Below are positions 1 to 5,862 of a stretch of DNA of 13,213 bases, one piece after another. Numbering within the stretch: position 1 is the stretch's first letter; every line of letters starts with the position of its first letter. The DNA lies in contig JACQLG010000051.1 in assembly GCA_016204155.1 (NCBI GenBank), positions 1 through 13,213 on the forward strand. The letters are read 5' to 3'. The notes beneath the pieces are model-generated. The model worked only from the letters and a program-made list of their open reading frames with translations, was not told the origin of the DNA and searched no databases. The position numbers and the translations under genes were made by a program. The DNA comes from Candidatus Niyogiibacteriota bacterium. GTDB lineage: Bacteria > Patescibacteriota > Minisyncoccia > 1-14-0-10-42-19.

Positions 1-13
1 ATACTATATAAAA

Positions 14-19
14 TACAAT
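14..19 (+). promoter_or_regulatory. possible -10 box for murD
   Basis: TACAAT lies 22 bases before the first murD ATG, in a very AT-rich stretch. The matching -35 would fall outside the window, so this could be chance. No clear Shine-Dalgarno sequence precedes murD; the only purine run is AAAG just upstream. Confidence 0.25.
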
Positions 20-41
20 TGTAAAGCGATAAAGTAAAGAT

Positions 42-1400
42 ATGATGAAAATATACAAAAACAGAAAAATTCTTATTCTTGGGCTTGGCTTTGCAGGCGG
101 GGGAGTCGGGGTTGCTCAATTTTTTGCGCGCCAAGGAGCAGATGTTGTGATTATTGATAAAAAAACAAAACAAGAACTGAAAGAATCAGTTGAAAAACTC
201 AAAAAGTATAGAAACATTCGCTTTTCTCTCGGTATCAAAATTACTAAACACCGAGTGTTTAGTAATTTTGATATGGCTGTTTTAAATCCTGCGGTTGATT
301 TACGTTCAACTATTGTTAAAAAAATTAAAAAGGCGAACGTCCCGATTGCATCGGAAATCGGGATATTTTTAAAACATTGCCGAGGGAAAGTGATTGCGAT
401 TACAGGCACGAAAGGAAAGGGGACAACGGCGACGCTTGTTTATACAATTTTAAAAAAAGCCTTTCGACTTCGCTCAAGGCAAGCAAAAAAAGATGTCGTG
501 CTCGGAGGAAATATCGGCGTTTCTCTTTTAGAAAAACTTCCGTCTATTTCAAAAAATACTTTTGTTGTGCTCGAAGTATCCAGTTTCCAGCTGGATTTGC
601 TTGCGTTAGCAAAAGTGAAGCCGCTATTTTTTGTTTCCGCGCTTACTAATATATACCCGGATCATCTGGACAGATATAATTCGTTTGCCGATTATAAAAA
701 ATCAAAGTTAACTGTTTTTAAATATTACGCGCGTCATAGAATTGATGGAAGAAAACTTGCTGCAAAATTGCCGCGATGGATTGATGCCAACAAGATAAAA
801 CTTATCGGAGATCATAATAAAAAAAATATTGCGCTTGCAATTGAAATTGCAAAACGTCTCAATATAAAAAAAGAAATTATCAGAAAAGTGGTATATTCAT
901 TCCGCGGACTTCCGCATCGGCTTGAATATGTTGGGGTAAAAAAAAGAATCAAATTTTACAATGATTCGTATTCAACGACGCCAGATTCTACGATTGCTGC
1001 TTTGAAAAGTTTACATACTTTTCAAAGCAGTCCCGAGCGCAGTCGAGGGGCCGCATTAAAATCTTTTAATCAGAAAGTAATTTTAATAGCAGGTGGAGTA
1101 AGCAAGGGCGCATCATTTAAAAATCTTGCACGCGAAGCAGAGAAGCGCGCGAAGGCAGTTATTCTTTTCGGCAAAAGCGCTCAAGAGATATGGCGCGCAT
1201 TCAACAATGTCAAAAGTCGGACTTTTGACATTTTTGATGTTACTATGGCGGGGACGTTGCAGAAGGCGGTAAGAAAGGCAAAAAAAATTGCCCAAAAAGG
1301 CGATATTATTCTTTTTTCTCCCGCGTGCGCGAGCTTTGACCAGTTTCGGAATGCGCGCGAACGCGGGGAAACATTCACAAAATTAGTAAAAAGAAAATAA
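42..1400 (+). CDS. murD: MurD, UDP-N-acetylmuramoyl-L-alanine--D-glutamate ligase
   Basis: Cytosolic ATP-dependent ligase that adds D-glutamate to UDP-MurNAc-L-Ala in peptidoglycan synthesis. The 452 residues show the full three-domain MurD plan: an N-terminal Rossmann-like UDP-binding domain (GLGFAGGGVG, 14-23), the central ATPase domain and the C-terminal domain. Recognisable motifs are the P-loop GTKGKGTT (122-129), EVSSFQL (178-184), NIYPDHLDRY (203-212), a probable carbamylated lysine K222 in YKKSK, HRLEYV (292-297), YNDSYSTTPDSTIAAL (306-321) and SPACASFDQF (426-435). Two ATGs stand in tandem at 42 and 45; the second is equally possible. Odd points: the Ser/Thr that normally follows the P-loop lysine is Gly (G127), and two segments (about 141-150 and 324-342) look like DNA repeats translated in frame. 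The reading frame is intact and all other core motifs are present, so the enzyme is probably functional. The identity is secure from the motifs. Confidence 0.95.
   Translation: MMKIYKNRKILILGLGFAGGGVGVAQFFARQGADVVIIDKKTKQELKESVEKLKKYRNIRFSLGIKITKHRVFSNFDMAVLNPAVDLRSTIVKKIKKANVPIASEIGIFLKHCRGKVIAITGTKGKGTTATLVYTILKKAFRLRSRQAKKDVVLGGNIGVSLLEKLPSISKNTFVVLEVSSFQLDLLALAKVKPLFFVSALTNIYPDHLDRYNSFADYKKSKLTVFKYYARHRIDGRKLAAKLPRWIDANKIKLIGDHNKKNIALAIEIAKRLNIKKEIIRKVVYSFRGLPHRLEYVGVKKRIKFYNDSYSTTPDSTIAALKSLHTFQSSPERSRGAALKSFNQKVILIAGGVSKGASFKNLAREAEKRAKAVILFGKSAQEIWRAFNNVKSRTFDIFDVTMAGTLQKAVRKAKKIAQKGDIILFSPACASFDQFRNARERGETFTKLVKRK
233..273. repeat. perfect 41-nt palindrome inside murD
   Basis: A 19-base left arm (233-251) and its exact reverse complement (255-273) are separated by the trinucleotide CGA. 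The element is read in frame as part of MurD (residues 65-78, IKITKHRVFSNFDM). As RNA it would form a 19-bp hairpin with a 3-nt loop, about 190 nt into the message. Confidence 0.95.
459..484. repeat. short palindromic repeat, copy 1, in frame in murD
   Basis: The core TCGACTTCGCTC is flanked by arms GCCTT (459-463) and AAGGC (476-480). It is translated as AFRLRSRQ between the P-loop helix and the DVVLGGNIG motif, where MurD proteins normally have only a short link. It shares its core with the inverted copy at 1031-1050 and with split pieces at 1402-1410 and 1474-1486. Confidence 0.75.
999..1028. repeat. 11-bp inverted repeat in murD
   Basis: The arms 999-1009 and 1018-1028 (GCTTTGAAAAG and its reverse complement) are perfect, with an 8-nt loop. 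The element sits directly against repeat copy 2 (1031-1050) and contributes to the extra segment in MurD after STTPDSTIAALKS. Confidence 0.9.
1031..1050 (-). repeat. short palindromic repeat, copy 2 (inverted), in murD
   Basis: The reverse complement reads CCCCTCGACTGCGCTCGGGA, sharing the core TCGACT-N-CGCTC with copy 1. The arms differ (CCC/GGG here, CCTT/AAGG in copy 1) but still pair, so pairing rather than sequence is kept. Translated on + it gives the SPERSRG stretch of MurD. The peptide AALKSL before it and AALKSF after it hint at a local duplication (12 of 18 bases identical). Confidence 0.75.
1206..1232. repeat. perfect 27-nt palindrome in murD
   Basis: The 13-base arms 1206-1218 and 1220-1232 are exact reverse complements with a single G between them. 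They are translated in frame as NVKSRTFDI in the C-terminal domain of MurD. Confidence 0.93.
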
Positions 1401-1503
1401 TCCTTCGACTTCCTCCGGCAGAGCTCCCTTCAAGGGCCTGAGGGCCCTTCAGGGCCTCGAACGGCAGGACAAGCCGCTCAGGACAATTTTGCTCCGCAAA
1501 ATT
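1401..1503. repeat. mosaic repeat island downstream of murD
   Basis: Right after the murD stop comes CCTTCGACT (1402-1410), and about 64 bases later CCGCTCAGGACAA (1474-1486). Together they match the 5' and 3' parts of the repeat found twice inside murD, as if one copy had been split by an insertion. The intervening part is itself palindromic: 1432-1438 pairs with 1443-1449, and CGGCAG occurs at both 1416-1421 and 1462-1467. The island ends with a hairpin with arms 1485-1492 and 1496-1503 (AATTTTGC and its complement). No coding potential is evident. Confidence 0.7.
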
Positions 1504-1532
1504 AAAAAAAGCATCTCCGTTAAGGTGATGCC
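1504..1532 (-). terminator. intrinsic terminator of the minus-strand operon
   Basis: On the minus strand GCATCACC, loop TTAAC and GGAGATGC pair with one A-A mismatch and are followed by seven T residues (1510 down to 1504). It lies 22 bases after the stop of the last operon gene. On + the same stem is followed by a T-rich stretch, so it may also stop murD transcripts. Confidence 0.7.
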
Positions 1533-1554
1533 TTTGTGTTTGTTTTTTTATCTT

Positions 1555-2487
1555 TTATTTATAATGTATTGTTTCGTCAAAAGGTTCTGCCGTGGCATAT
1601 GTTTCGTTTTCATCCTGCCATCTACCGAACCTCGCTCGTTCCATCGCTTCGATTTCGTTTCCCTGGCCGTTAAACCTTCGGAAGCCCATCCTCTTATCCA
1701 GCACTGCTGTTTCTAAGAAGACGTCTACGTCGAGCCTATCAAGCCCAAGATGCGGTCGTAACGTTTCCAGGACAGTACTGAATGACTGTTTAAAGAATTG
1801 TGGTTCCTGTGCATGAAGGAACGCAGCAACGCTTTCAGCAAGATCAGTAGTTGTTCTCGGATACGAATCAGGCGTGTGTTCATTAATCACTTCTATGTAT
1901 CTCTCTTTAGTGATGTAATCAAAGATGGGACTATGCGGGCATACATACAAGCTTCCCATAATCCCGAATTTTCTATGCGGACGATGGTCGTCTGACATAG
2001 TCCATTTGTGGAGAATTTTGTTCTCAACATGAGGATTATAATGATCAACTTCAAATAGCATTACCTGCGAATGCGATGCCATTGAAAAGAATGATGTATT
2101 CCGTGGTTCCTTCACCATATCAATCCCGCTTGAGAATTTCTCTACCCCCTTTGTATTGCCTCTTTCGTTGATGGCCATTCTAGATCCCAAACTGTCTGCC
2201 AGGAATACAAAGCCATTCTGTTTTATAAATTTGCTGCGGTTGGTATCTTCTCCAAGCGTTACTTGAGCGAATTTCTTAGAAATATTTGATTCAGCGACAT
2301 ACAGAAGTTTTTCCCTGTATTCGCTTCTGATGTCAAGAATCCTTTGGCGCGGATCTTCGGTCCTGTTAAGGATCAGCCATCCTTCGTTTGTCTCAACCCC
2401 TATCACGAGAGAGGAATGCGCAGACGCCTTTAGTGTATGTATTGATAATTCAGAAAGCGTATGGCCTTCTATTGAAAATTTACTCAT
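1555..2487 (-). CDS. uncharacterised 310-aa protein, third gene of the minus-strand operon
   Basis: I do not recognise this protein. The 310 residues have no signal peptide and no membrane segment, so it is probably cytosolic. A histidine-rich stretch (H149, H153, H160, H168, H171 and H185, with C183) could bind a metal, but this is only a suggestion. The C-terminal 30 residues are acidic and aromatic. The start is firm: AAGGAGG (2504 down to 2498) stands 10 bases before the ATG and overlaps the stop codon of the preceding gene, which indicates co-transcription and probable translational coupling. It is the last gene before the terminator at 1504-1532. Codon use and length look like a real gene, and none of the overlapping + strand frames is convincing. 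Confidence 0.85.
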   Translation of the reverse strand: MSKFSIEGHTLSELSIHTLKASAHSSLVIGVETNEGWLILNRTEDPRQRILDIRSEYREKLLYVAESNISKKFAQVTLGEDTNRSKFIKQNGFVFLADSLGSRMAINERGNTKGVEKFSSGIDMVKEPRNTSFFSMASHSQVMLFEVDHYNPHVENKILHKWTMSDDHRPHRKFGIMGSLYVCPHSPIFDYITKERYIEVINEHTPDSYPRTTTDLAESVAAFLHAQEPQFFKQSFSTVLETLRPHLGLDRLDVDVFLETAVLDKRMGFRRFNGQGNEIEAMERARFGRWQDENETYATAEPFDETIHYK

Positions 2488-2502
2488 TGTTAGATTGCCT
2501 CC

Positions 2503-3720
2503 TTACTTTGTAAGACTTGAGATAGTCTCATCAAAATTGTCAAAATAGTCGCTCATTTCAAGCCATGTCTTGTAATCGGGGACTCTTCCGCCGAAATTAA
2601 CATCTCCCAATTTTACGACGTGGTCGTAGATTGTCTTTTGCGGTACGCGTATAATTCCTGACGGTCCTACTATCCGGACACAAATTGCACCGCCACAGCC
2701 GGCACTGTTTGTATTCGCTGCGCTAACAGCTTCTACAGTCATCTCTACTGCATCGTGCTGTTGCAGGATGAGGCGGCGTGTAGCGGAATCAACAATCTTC
2801 CTGCTATGTGTTCTGAACACGCCTCGTGCGTCATTTCTTCCGCATCCGTCTGTCGTATACGGATGGAGCGGAGTGACGTCCCAGTACTCGCCATCTATTC
2901 CGAATCCAAGGACCCTCCCTCGATTCATTGAATGATCAAAGGTACTCCAGATTGGTATTCCGATCCTAGGATACATGCCGTAACTATAAATGATCGCATA
3001 GATATTATGATATACGATAACTCCCTGTACTGCCGCAAGCAGACTAAGTTCAAGTTTTGGGACTTCGTATATTCCACAGTCAAGCTGTGCAAGAGTGCGG
3101 AAATACGTAAACCATGTCTCTGCCTCCATGTTCATCTCGACACAGCGTTGGCCGTGTCCTGTTCCCGATGACACTATAAGAGGGTAGGGGCCAAAAACAA
3201 TGTACAACTTTTTGTACAACTGGGTCCCTATGTCATAATTTGACCAGGTTCCCTGACCGTCACCGCCGGCTACAGAAATTCGTAGAGGCAGTTTTTCTTT
3301 AGGGAACGGAGGAGGCCCGATTTTTGTGGAATCAAACCACCAAACTCCGACTTCCTTTTCAAGAAATGTTCCGTCTTCTGCAATTAATCTGCCGTCAGGT
3401 GCTTGAGCAAGAGCCTCAATGCCTGTAAGAACGGTTCGTAGCGGCACAAGAGAGCCGTCTTTGTTTTTTCCGGTTTCTAATTGATGTCGGATCTCGTCCA
3501 TCTCGCGGCTGAATGTCTCTCTTACCATCATGCGCACTTCGTTTATTTGCCCTAAACTTGCCATCGGTGAATTTAGAATGGTTTCAAGCGCAATCGGCGA
3601 ACACTGGTCAAACCTGCTTCTCATTCCTGGTTCCAGCTTATTGAACAGTGCTGGCACATTATTCATGTGCGGCTGTATGGTAGATGCTATCACTTCACTT
3701 ATGAGCTTATCCTTATCCAT
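2503..3720 (-). CDS. uncharacterised 405-aa protein, second gene of the minus-strand operon
   Basis: No family recognised. The first ~110 residues are mostly helical and charged. From about residue 120 the chain turns rich in Gly, Tyr, Trp and Cys, suggesting a beta-rich globular domain: AGGDGQGTW (151-159), GTGHGQRC (186-193), a hydrophobic stretch at 224-247, DGCGRND (291-297) and AGCGGAICV (340-348). There are seven cysteines, but no regular ferredoxin or zinc-ribbon spacing. The hydrophobic stretch contains His and Asn and is probably a core strand or helix rather than a membrane span. The start is well supported by AAGGAGG (3737 down to 3731) 10 bases before the ATG. It lies 49 bases after the first gene and shares its stop region with the next gene's ribosome binding site. 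Confidence 0.85.
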   Translation of the reverse strand: MDKDKLISEVIASTIQPHMNNVPALFNKLEPGMRSRFDQCSPIALETILNSPMASLGQINEVRMMVRETFSREMDEIRHQLETGKNKDGSLVPLRTVLTGIEALAQAPDGRLIAEDGTFLEKEVGVWWFDSTKIGPPPFPKEKLPLRISVAGGDGQGTWSNYDIGTQLYKKLYIVFGPYPLIVSSGTGHGQRCVEMNMEAETWFTYFRTLAQLDCGIYEVPKLELSLLAAVQGVIVYHNIYAIIYSYGMYPRIGIPIWSTFDHSMNRGRVLGFGIDGEYWDVTPLHPYTTDGCGRNDARGVFRTHSRKIVDSATRRLILQQHDAVEMTVEAVSAANTNSAGCGGAICVRIVGPSGIIRVPQKTIYDHVVKLGDVNFGGRVPDYKTWLEMSDYFDNFDETISSLTK

Positions 3721-3769
3721 GCTTGTAATACCTCCTTACACTTATATTTTTATTGAAAACTGAAAAACA

Positions 3770-4954
3770 TTATTTTCCCCAGCGCTTCTCTGCAAGCCAC
3801 CTGGGAATCTCCGTTACTTCTTTTTTCTCTTCTTGCCCTTTCTCCAATTCCTTCATCACTTCTTCATAAATCATTTTAGTGACAGGGTCTTTCTTTGCGT
3901 CTTCCTCTATAATTTCTCTTGCATCCTCATTGCCTTCCTTCATTACATTCCGTAATAACATGCTGTAGTGCGCTTTTAATGCAGTGTATACAGTTTGTTG
4001 CATGATGAGCGGCGTAACTCGCTGCATAAGTTTTTCAACAAGCTCTTCTTGTTGGGTTTCTCTTGCTACTTGTTCCGCTTTTTTCATCGCCTTAAACTCC
4101 ATTTGTGAGAACTCAGAAACCAGTCGAAAAGCGTGAAAATGGAAAATCATCATAACAACATTCCATATTTTTTGAAAGGCAGGAGCGTCAATCATTGTTC
4201 TGCATTCAGGATGTTCCTTTATAATCTCTTTAAGTGTAAAGGCGATTGAGTCGGGCATAAGGGACGCAACCCTTTCCGGACTTAAGGCGAAGTTTTTGTA
4301 CAATCCCTCGATTTTTGTTATGATTTTTTCATCAATCTTGTCTTTTCTGATAGATGATATAACTTTATCTTTGGGCTGTAAATATTCTTCTCCTTCAAAG
4401 ATGGTGGCAAATGGAAGAACATTCGATTCGTACAGAAGCACTTGAATAAGCGCTATCTGCATATTGCGGTCAGGTTCTTTTTCCAGAAACTCCAGTATCA
4501 TTTTTGTGCCTCTGGAAATCCGCTCTTCCATCGCTTCTGCTTCAGAGGCCATTCCAGGCATTTGTGTTATGATCATTTTCGGCGCCATATGGCGCAGCAT
4601 CGCAAAGAAATATTTGAATTCATAATACGGATTCGGCGTTTTCCCTTCTTCGGGTACGTCTGAAAACGGCATGATGTATCCATCTATTTCTTCATCTGTC
4701 GGGCAGCCAGCAATATCCACCTTGATATAGTTTTTTTCCTCGGCTGCAATGATGTCTTCTGGTATGAAGTTAGATTGCGTTGAAAACCGCAAGAAATCGG
4801 AAATATTTTTTCCCATCTCTTTTGGCTGCGAAAGAAAAATATTGAGCACAGCCCTGCTTATGGCGAATGCGAATTGCTTGTCTGAAATTCCTTTCGGAGG
4901 AACAGACAAGGTAAGTCTCATGTAGTCATACATTTGATCTTTTGTCGTATACAT
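3770..4954 (-). CDS. uncharacterised 394-aa helical protein, first gene of the minus-strand operon
   Basis: No family recognised. The 394-residue protein is predicted by eye to be nearly all helical and cytosolic: no signal peptide, with only amphipathic hydrophobic stretches (for example 264-276). Residues 285-315 and 345-378 are highly charged (long E/K runs), consistent with coiled coil or protein-protein contacts. The ATG at 4954 is chosen because CGGAGG (4966 down to 4961) stands six bases before it; an in-frame ATG 30 bases upstream has no such site and would place the ribosome binding site inside the gene. It is the first gene after the promoter (5248-5221) and structured leader. Context gives no function. 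Confidence 0.87.
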   Translation of the reverse strand: MYTTKDQMYDYMRLTLSVPPKGISDKQFAFAISRAVLNIFLSQPKEMGKNISDFLRFSTQSNFIPEDIIAAEEKNYIKVDIAGCPTDEEIDGYIMPFSDVPEEGKTPNPYYEFKYFFAMLRHMAPKMIITQMPGMASEAEAMEERISRGTKMILEFLEKEPDRNMQIALIQVLLYESNVLPFATIFEGEEYLQPKDKVISSIRKDKIDEKIITKIEGLYKNFALSPERVASLMPDSIAFTLKEIIKEHPECRTMIDAPAFQKIWNVVMMIFHFHAFRLVSEFSQMEFKAMKKAEQVARETQQEELVEKLMQRVTPLIMQQTVYTALKAHYSMLLRNVMKEGNEDAREIIEEDAKKDPVTKMIYEEVMKELEKGQEEKKEVTEIPRWLAEKRWGK

Positions 4955-5214
4955 CTTTTTCCTCCGTAAATTTTTTATTTTCAAAAGACTTTCCGTCAGC
5001 CTTTTTCTTTTTACAGAAAAAGGCAGGTTGGGATATAACTCGCATCCCGTTTTTGGAATATCAAAAAAGCGTTATTGCTTTTGGTATTCCTCTCCAGGGA
5101 TAGAATGAGTTAGTTGCCTAACCTGCCCTTTCCTTTCTAAGAGGTGCCTGAAATCCCTTTGTTTTTGGGGTTTTTTGTCTCGCCGCACGGGGCTTTCAAG
5201 ACTCTGTAAATTTG
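4955..5214 (-). promoter_or_regulatory. ~260-nt structured 5' leader, candidate cis-regulatory RNA
   Basis: Read on the minus strand, the space between promoter and first gene holds nested complementary segments. A closing stem pairs 5127-5120 (GGCAGGTT) with 5029-5022 (AACCTGCC). Inside it are a long hairpin (5090-5077 with 5070-5055, loop AATAAC, one mismatch and a 2-nt bulge) and a hairpin GGGAT/ATCCC (5048-5044 with 5034-5030). The 9-nt loop of the latter contains GAGTTA (5041-5036), complementary to TAACTC (5112-5107): a possible 6-bp pseudoknot. A competing hairpin GTTAG-GCAA-CTAAC (5122-5109) has a GNRA tetraloop. Upstream are further small stems (5202-5197 with 5182-5177). I could not match it to any riboswitch class, T-box, tmRNA, RNase P RNA or SRP RNA I know. 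Pairing was found by eye. Confidence 0.6.
4999..5029 (-). promoter_or_regulatory. possible terminator/antiterminator switch at the end of the leader
   Basis: On the minus strand the closing stem of the leader ends at AACCTGCC (5029-5022) and runs straight into TTTTTCT, the shape of an intrinsic terminator. The bases GCC plus the T-run are also the left arm of a perfect 10-bp hairpin (5024-5015 with 5008-4999, loop of 6). The two pairings cannot form together. This is consistent with transcription attenuation, but the U-tract is short and the switch is inference. Confidence 0.4.
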
Positions 5215-5220
5215 TCTATC

Positions 5221-5248
5221 AGTATAAGCGATTAAAAAAATATGTCAA
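5221..5248 (-). promoter_or_regulatory. sigma70-type promoter of the minus-strand operon
   Basis: TTGACA (5248-5243), a 16-base spacer and TATACT (5226-5221) give a perfect -35 and a near-perfect -10. Transcription should start near 5214, leaving about 260 nt of leader before the first ATG at 4954. Confidence 0.8.
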
Positions 5249-5269
5249 GTGGTTCAAATACTATATAAT
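5242..5269 (+). promoter_or_regulatory. promoter of ruvA-murE, overlapping the divergent promoter
   Basis: ATGTCA (5242-5247, four of six consensus bases), a 16-base spacer and a perfect TATAAT (5264-5269). The expected start of transcription, about seven bases on, coincides with the ruvA ATG at 5276. The -35 box shares five of six base pairs with the -35 box of the minus-strand promoter. Confidence 0.65.
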
Positions 5270-5275
5270 AGAAGC

Positions 5276-5857
5276 ATGATTTTTTCACTTGAAGGCATTC
5301 TTCGGTTCAAGTCCTTCCATTATATAGTGGTGGAAACGGGCGGCGTTGGGTATCGTATCTTTGTAGGGCCCCAAACAATGAAAGCGCTTCCTTTGCAAGA
5401 TGAAAATGTAAAAGTATATACGTCGCTCTATCAGCGCGAAAATGAAATTGAACTTTATGGATTTGCGGCGATTGCCGAAATGGAATTTTTTGAGACTCTG
5501 ATTAATATTTCAGGGATCGGTCCGAAATCCGCACTAGGCATTTTAAGCGTTGCACCGCTGGATACGCTTAAAAAAGCGATCGCTGCCGGGCAGGCAAACT
5601 ATCTTACGAAAGTATCGGGTATCGGGCGCAAGACCGCCGAGAAAATCATATTGGAATTGAAAGATAAGCTAGGTGATGGAAAGGGCGGAGAAATGTTTGG
5701 CGAAGATGAAGAAGTTCTCGCAGCGCTCCAGGCGCTCGGCTATTCCCTAAAGGAAGCGCGCGAGGCGATTCATAGAATTCCTGAGAATGCGCGTGGATCG
5801 GAAGAGCGGATTAAATCAGCGCTGAAGGCAGTCAGCAAAAATTTTAAATTAAAGTAA
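5276..5857 (+). CDS. ruvA: RuvA, Holliday junction-binding subunit
   Basis: RuvA binds four-way DNA junctions and loads the RuvB motor for branch migration. The 193 residues match the family in length and plan: an N-terminal OB-fold opening with MIFSLEGIL and TGGVGYRIFV, ending in LYGF (60-63); two helix-hairpin-helix motifs, NISGIGPKSALGIL (77-90) and KVSGIGRKTAEKII (112-125); an acidic linker (133-146); and the RuvB-contacting C-terminal domain (146-193, LQALGYSLKEAREAI). The start at 5276 is chosen because family members begin with this peptide. An in-frame ATG 27 bases upstream would lie upstream of the -10 box. The chosen ATG has no Shine-Dalgarno and sits where transcription should begin, so the message is probably leaderless. 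It is followed after five bases by the murE-like gene. Confidence 0.94.
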   Translation: MIFSLEGILRFKSFHYIVVETGGVGYRIFVGPQTMKALPLQDENVKVYTSLYQRENEIELYGFAAIAEMEFFETLINISGIGPKSALGILSVAPLDTLKKAIAAGQANYLTKVSGIGRKTAEKIILELKDKLGDGKGGEMFGEDEEVLAALQALGYSLKEAREAIHRIPENARGSEERIKSALKAVSKNFKLK

Positions 5858-5862
5858 GACGC

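Noticed and set aside
340..363. 8-bp inverted repeat TCCCGATT in murD
   Set aside because: Short arms, and it encodes the conserved ASEIGIF motif, so protein constraint explains it.
1498..1716. Small + strand gene between murD and the minus-strand operon
   Set aside because: The frame overlaps the terminator and the end of the minus-strand gene, has no ribosome binding site, and its product looks like noise.
3201..3221. Direct repeat TGTACAACT spaced by three bases
   Set aside because: Short, in a coding region with no other structure nearby; likely chance.
4955..4984. Ten-codon upstream start for the first gene of the minus-strand operon
   Set aside because: The CGGAGG ribosome binding site would lie inside the coding region; the ATG at 4954 has ideal spacing.
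4985..5214. tmRNA, RNase P RNA, SRP RNA or T-box leader
   Set aside because: None of their diagnostic sequences (tRNA-like ends with a tag frame, P4 core, SRP apical loop, T-box AGGGTGG) is present on either strand.
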